From: Pisaster brevispinus
Taxonomy: Eukaryota; Echinodermata; Asteroidea; Forcipulatida; Asteriidae
Direction: 5' to 3'
Assembly (NCBI GenBank): GCA_023634235.1
Contig: JAMKCF010000014.1
Span: 9,704,001 to 9,768,000 of the forward strand
Length of the DNA: 64,000 nt
A model generated the notes under the pieces. That model was not told where the DNA came from. It saw nothing but the letters and a program-made list of their open reading frames with translations, and searched no databases. Positions 62,452 through 64,000 of this stretch are shown here, in pieces (within the stretch, counting starts at the first letter, position 1; each line of letters begins with the position of its first letter). The translations under genes were made by a program, and so were the position numbers.

Positions 62452-63889
62452 CAGCTCTGTGTACAAAAATCCCATTGGAGATGCTTTTGAGGAGCGTTCG
62501 GAGTAGCCCCACCTGCTGGTCATTTTCGGTATGAAGCTTACCCGCCGCGACCCTAAAAGTATAATTTTCGGATGCAGGGATATCCAAGGAAGAGTCAGGT
62601 ACAAATTTTGTCTCTCTAGCTTGCCTAGATCGGGAGTTATTCCGAAGCTTAGCTAAGAATTTATTTCGGACCTTTCTGTGCCGGCATTTTCGCACTGTCG
62701 ATGACGTAGGGATGTAATACAGTGGTGTTTCGGGCAGCCCTACTTCCAGGCCACTCAGCTCGCCCACAAAATCGTCAGCTCAACGAAGATTACGGAAGAG
62801 AGAACCCTTGAAACGAGCTTTTCAATGGTGTAAAACTTGTGCACATCCAGTATAATTTGAGCATGATTTGACCGCCATTACTTTGTCTTTGTTTCTTTAA
62901 CAGCTCTGTGTACAAAAATCCCATTACAGATGCTTTTGAGGAGCGTTCGGAGTAGCCCCAAATGCTGGTCATTTCCGGTATGAAGCTTGCCCGCCGCGAC
63001 CCTAAAAGTATAATTTTCGGATGCAAGGATATCCAAGGAAGAGACAGGTACAAATTTTGTCTCTCTAGCTTGCCTAGATCGGGAATTATTCCCAAGCTTA
63101 GGCAATAATTTATTTCGGACCTTTCTGTGCCGGCATTTTCTCACTTGCGATGACGTAGGGATGTTATACAGTGGTGTTTCGGGCAGCCCTACTTCCAGGC
63201 CGCTCAGCTCGCACACAAAATCGTCAGCTCAACGAAACTCACGGAAGAAAGAGCCCTTGAAACGAGCTTTCCAATGGTGTAAAACTTCTGCACATCCAGT
63301 ATAATTTTTAAGGAAGATTTGACCGTCCTTACTTTGTCTTTGTTTCTTTGACAGCTCTGTGTTCAAAAATCCCATTGGAGATGCTTTTGAGGAGCGTTCG
63401 GAGTAGCCCCACCTGCTGGTCATTTCCGGTATGAAGCTTGCTCGCCGCGACCCTAAAAATTTGAATTTCGGATGCAGAAATATCCAAGGAAGAGTCAGGT
63501 ACAAATTGTGTCTCTCTCGCTTGCCTAGATCGGGAGTAATTCACAAACTTAGACCAGAATTTATTTCGGACCTTTCTGTGCCGGCATTTTCTCACTGGCG
63601 ATGACGTGGGGATGTAATACAGTTGTGTTTCGGGCAGCCTTAATTCTTGGCCGCTCAGCTCGCCCACAAAATCGTCAGCTCAAAAGATCTCACGGAAGAG
63701 AGAGCCCTTGGAACGAGCTTTCCAATTGTGTAAAACTTGTGTAAATCCAGCATAATTTTGAGGGTGATTTGACCGTCCTGACTTTGTCTTTGTTTCTTTG
63801 ACAGCTCTGTGTACAAAAATCCCATTGGAGATGCTTTTGAGGAGCGTTCGGAGTAGCCCCACCTGCTGGTCATTTCCGGTATGAAGCTT
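62452..63889. repeat. Degraded continuation of the A-B-C pattern
   Basis: Units at 62452 (A-like), 62901 (C-like, with tttaacag at its start and a 1-bp loss in tataatttgag near 62853), 63352 (A-like) and 63802 continue the array without a B unit. The order is therefore A-C-A, which shows deletion or exchange at the right margin. Confidence 0.7.
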
Positions 63890-64000
63890 GCCCGCTTCGA
63901 CCCTAAAAGTTTAATTTTCGGATGCAGGAATATCCAAGGAAGAGACAGGGCCCGCTTCGACCCTAAAAGTTTAATTTTCGGATGCAGGAATATCCAAGGA
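63890..64000. repeat. 60-bp direct duplication breaking the 450-bp period
   Basis: The stretch from gcccgcttcg at 63890 to gagacagg at 63949 is followed by a second copy starting at 63950 that is identical through the window end (51 bp visible). In every other unit gacagg or gtcagg continues into tacaaattt; here it jumps back to gcccgcttcg. The second copy is cut by the window edge, so it is unclear whether this is a single duplication, the start of a 60-bp tandem array, or an assembly edge effect. Confidence 0.9.

Larger units (their letters stand above)
1..64000. repeat. 64-kb tandem satellite array, ~450-bp monomer
   Basis: The anchor word cagctctg followed by tgtacaaaaa recurs through the entire window at 53, 502, 950, 1398, 1847, 2299, 2749 and so on to 63352 and 63802, always on the same strand. 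I counted 146 anchors. Most intervals are exactly 450 bp; the rest are 446-452 bp apart from six shortened units. Everything between anchors aligns by eye to the same monomer, so there is no unique spacer and no inserted element. Both window edges lie inside monomers, so the array continues beyond the window on the left and probably on the right. This is the organisation of eukaryotic satellite DNA. I do not recognise the family or species. No protein-coding gene, tRNA, rRNA, CRISPR array or bacterial signal is seen anywhere. Confidence 0.97.

Noticed and set aside
60..63873. Well over a hundred ORFs of 60-231 codons on both strands as protein-coding genes
   Set aside because: They recur with the 450-bp monomer, overlap each other in several frames, are broken freely by 1-2 bp indels, lack promoter or translation-start context, and match no family I recognise.
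1..64000. CRISPR array or bacterial repeat locus
   Set aside because: The repeat unit is 450 bp with no variable spacers; the entire unit repeats.
1..64000. LTR or non-LTR retrotransposon, or DNA transposon tandem
   Set aside because: No terminal repeats, poly-A tail, target-site duplication, reverse transcriptase or transposase motif was seen. A hidden relation to a transposon fragment cannot be excluded without a database search.
1..64000. rRNA, 5S or tRNA gene cluster
   Set aside because: The monomer contains no recognisable rRNA core or tRNA A/B-box cloverleaf sequence.

Overview
The whole 64-kb window is one head-to-tail tandem satellite array. The monomer is about 450 bp, with no interspersed gene, RNA gene or recognisable transposon. 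Using the anchor word cagctctg (or its degenerate equivalent), I placed 146 monomer starts from 53 to 63802. Most spacings are exactly 450 bp, with 446-452 bp variants, five short units of 174-175 bp and one of 362 bp. All monomers share one orientation. Such an array points to a eukaryotic nuclear genome (heterochromatic or centromere/pericentromere-like satellite) assembled from long reads. I cannot name the species or satellite family from the sequence.

Layout. (I) 1-6.3 kb: variant monomers, including a block repeated 5120 bp downstream. (II) 6.33-14.27 kb: two apparently identical copies of a 3951-bp higher-order repeat (HOR; eight full plus two truncated monomers). (III) 14.3-15.8 kb: transition. 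(IV) 15.8-22.7 kb: interleaved three-monomer (~1348 bp) and seven-monomer (3147 bp) periodicities. (V) 22.7-27.4 kb: mixed monomers, one with an 88-bp deletion. (VI) 27.4-38.1 kb: two-, three- and five-monomer periodicities, marked by a gagag variant and a 4-bp deletion. (VII) 38.1-52.5 kb: the most regular part, with blocks reused 1-22 monomers apart. (VIII) 52.5-63.8 kb: five-monomer and then three-monomer HORs. At the right edge (63890-64000) the 450-bp period breaks into a 60-bp direct duplication.

The many open reading frames are periodic shadows of the monomer. Because 450 is divisible by three and the monomer is poor in stops in three frames (one plus, two minus), nearly every unit yields ORFs of 85-145 codons. 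None resembles a family I recognise, and frames break freely through 1-2 bp indels. The most provocative internal structure is a splice-acceptor-like element (CTRAC/CTTAC branch-point-like word, pyrimidine tract, AG), followed 144 bp later by CAG|GTAC. This exon-like cassette is a multiple of three and in most copies carries an in-frame TAG. It may be a relic of a captured gene segment, but that is inference.
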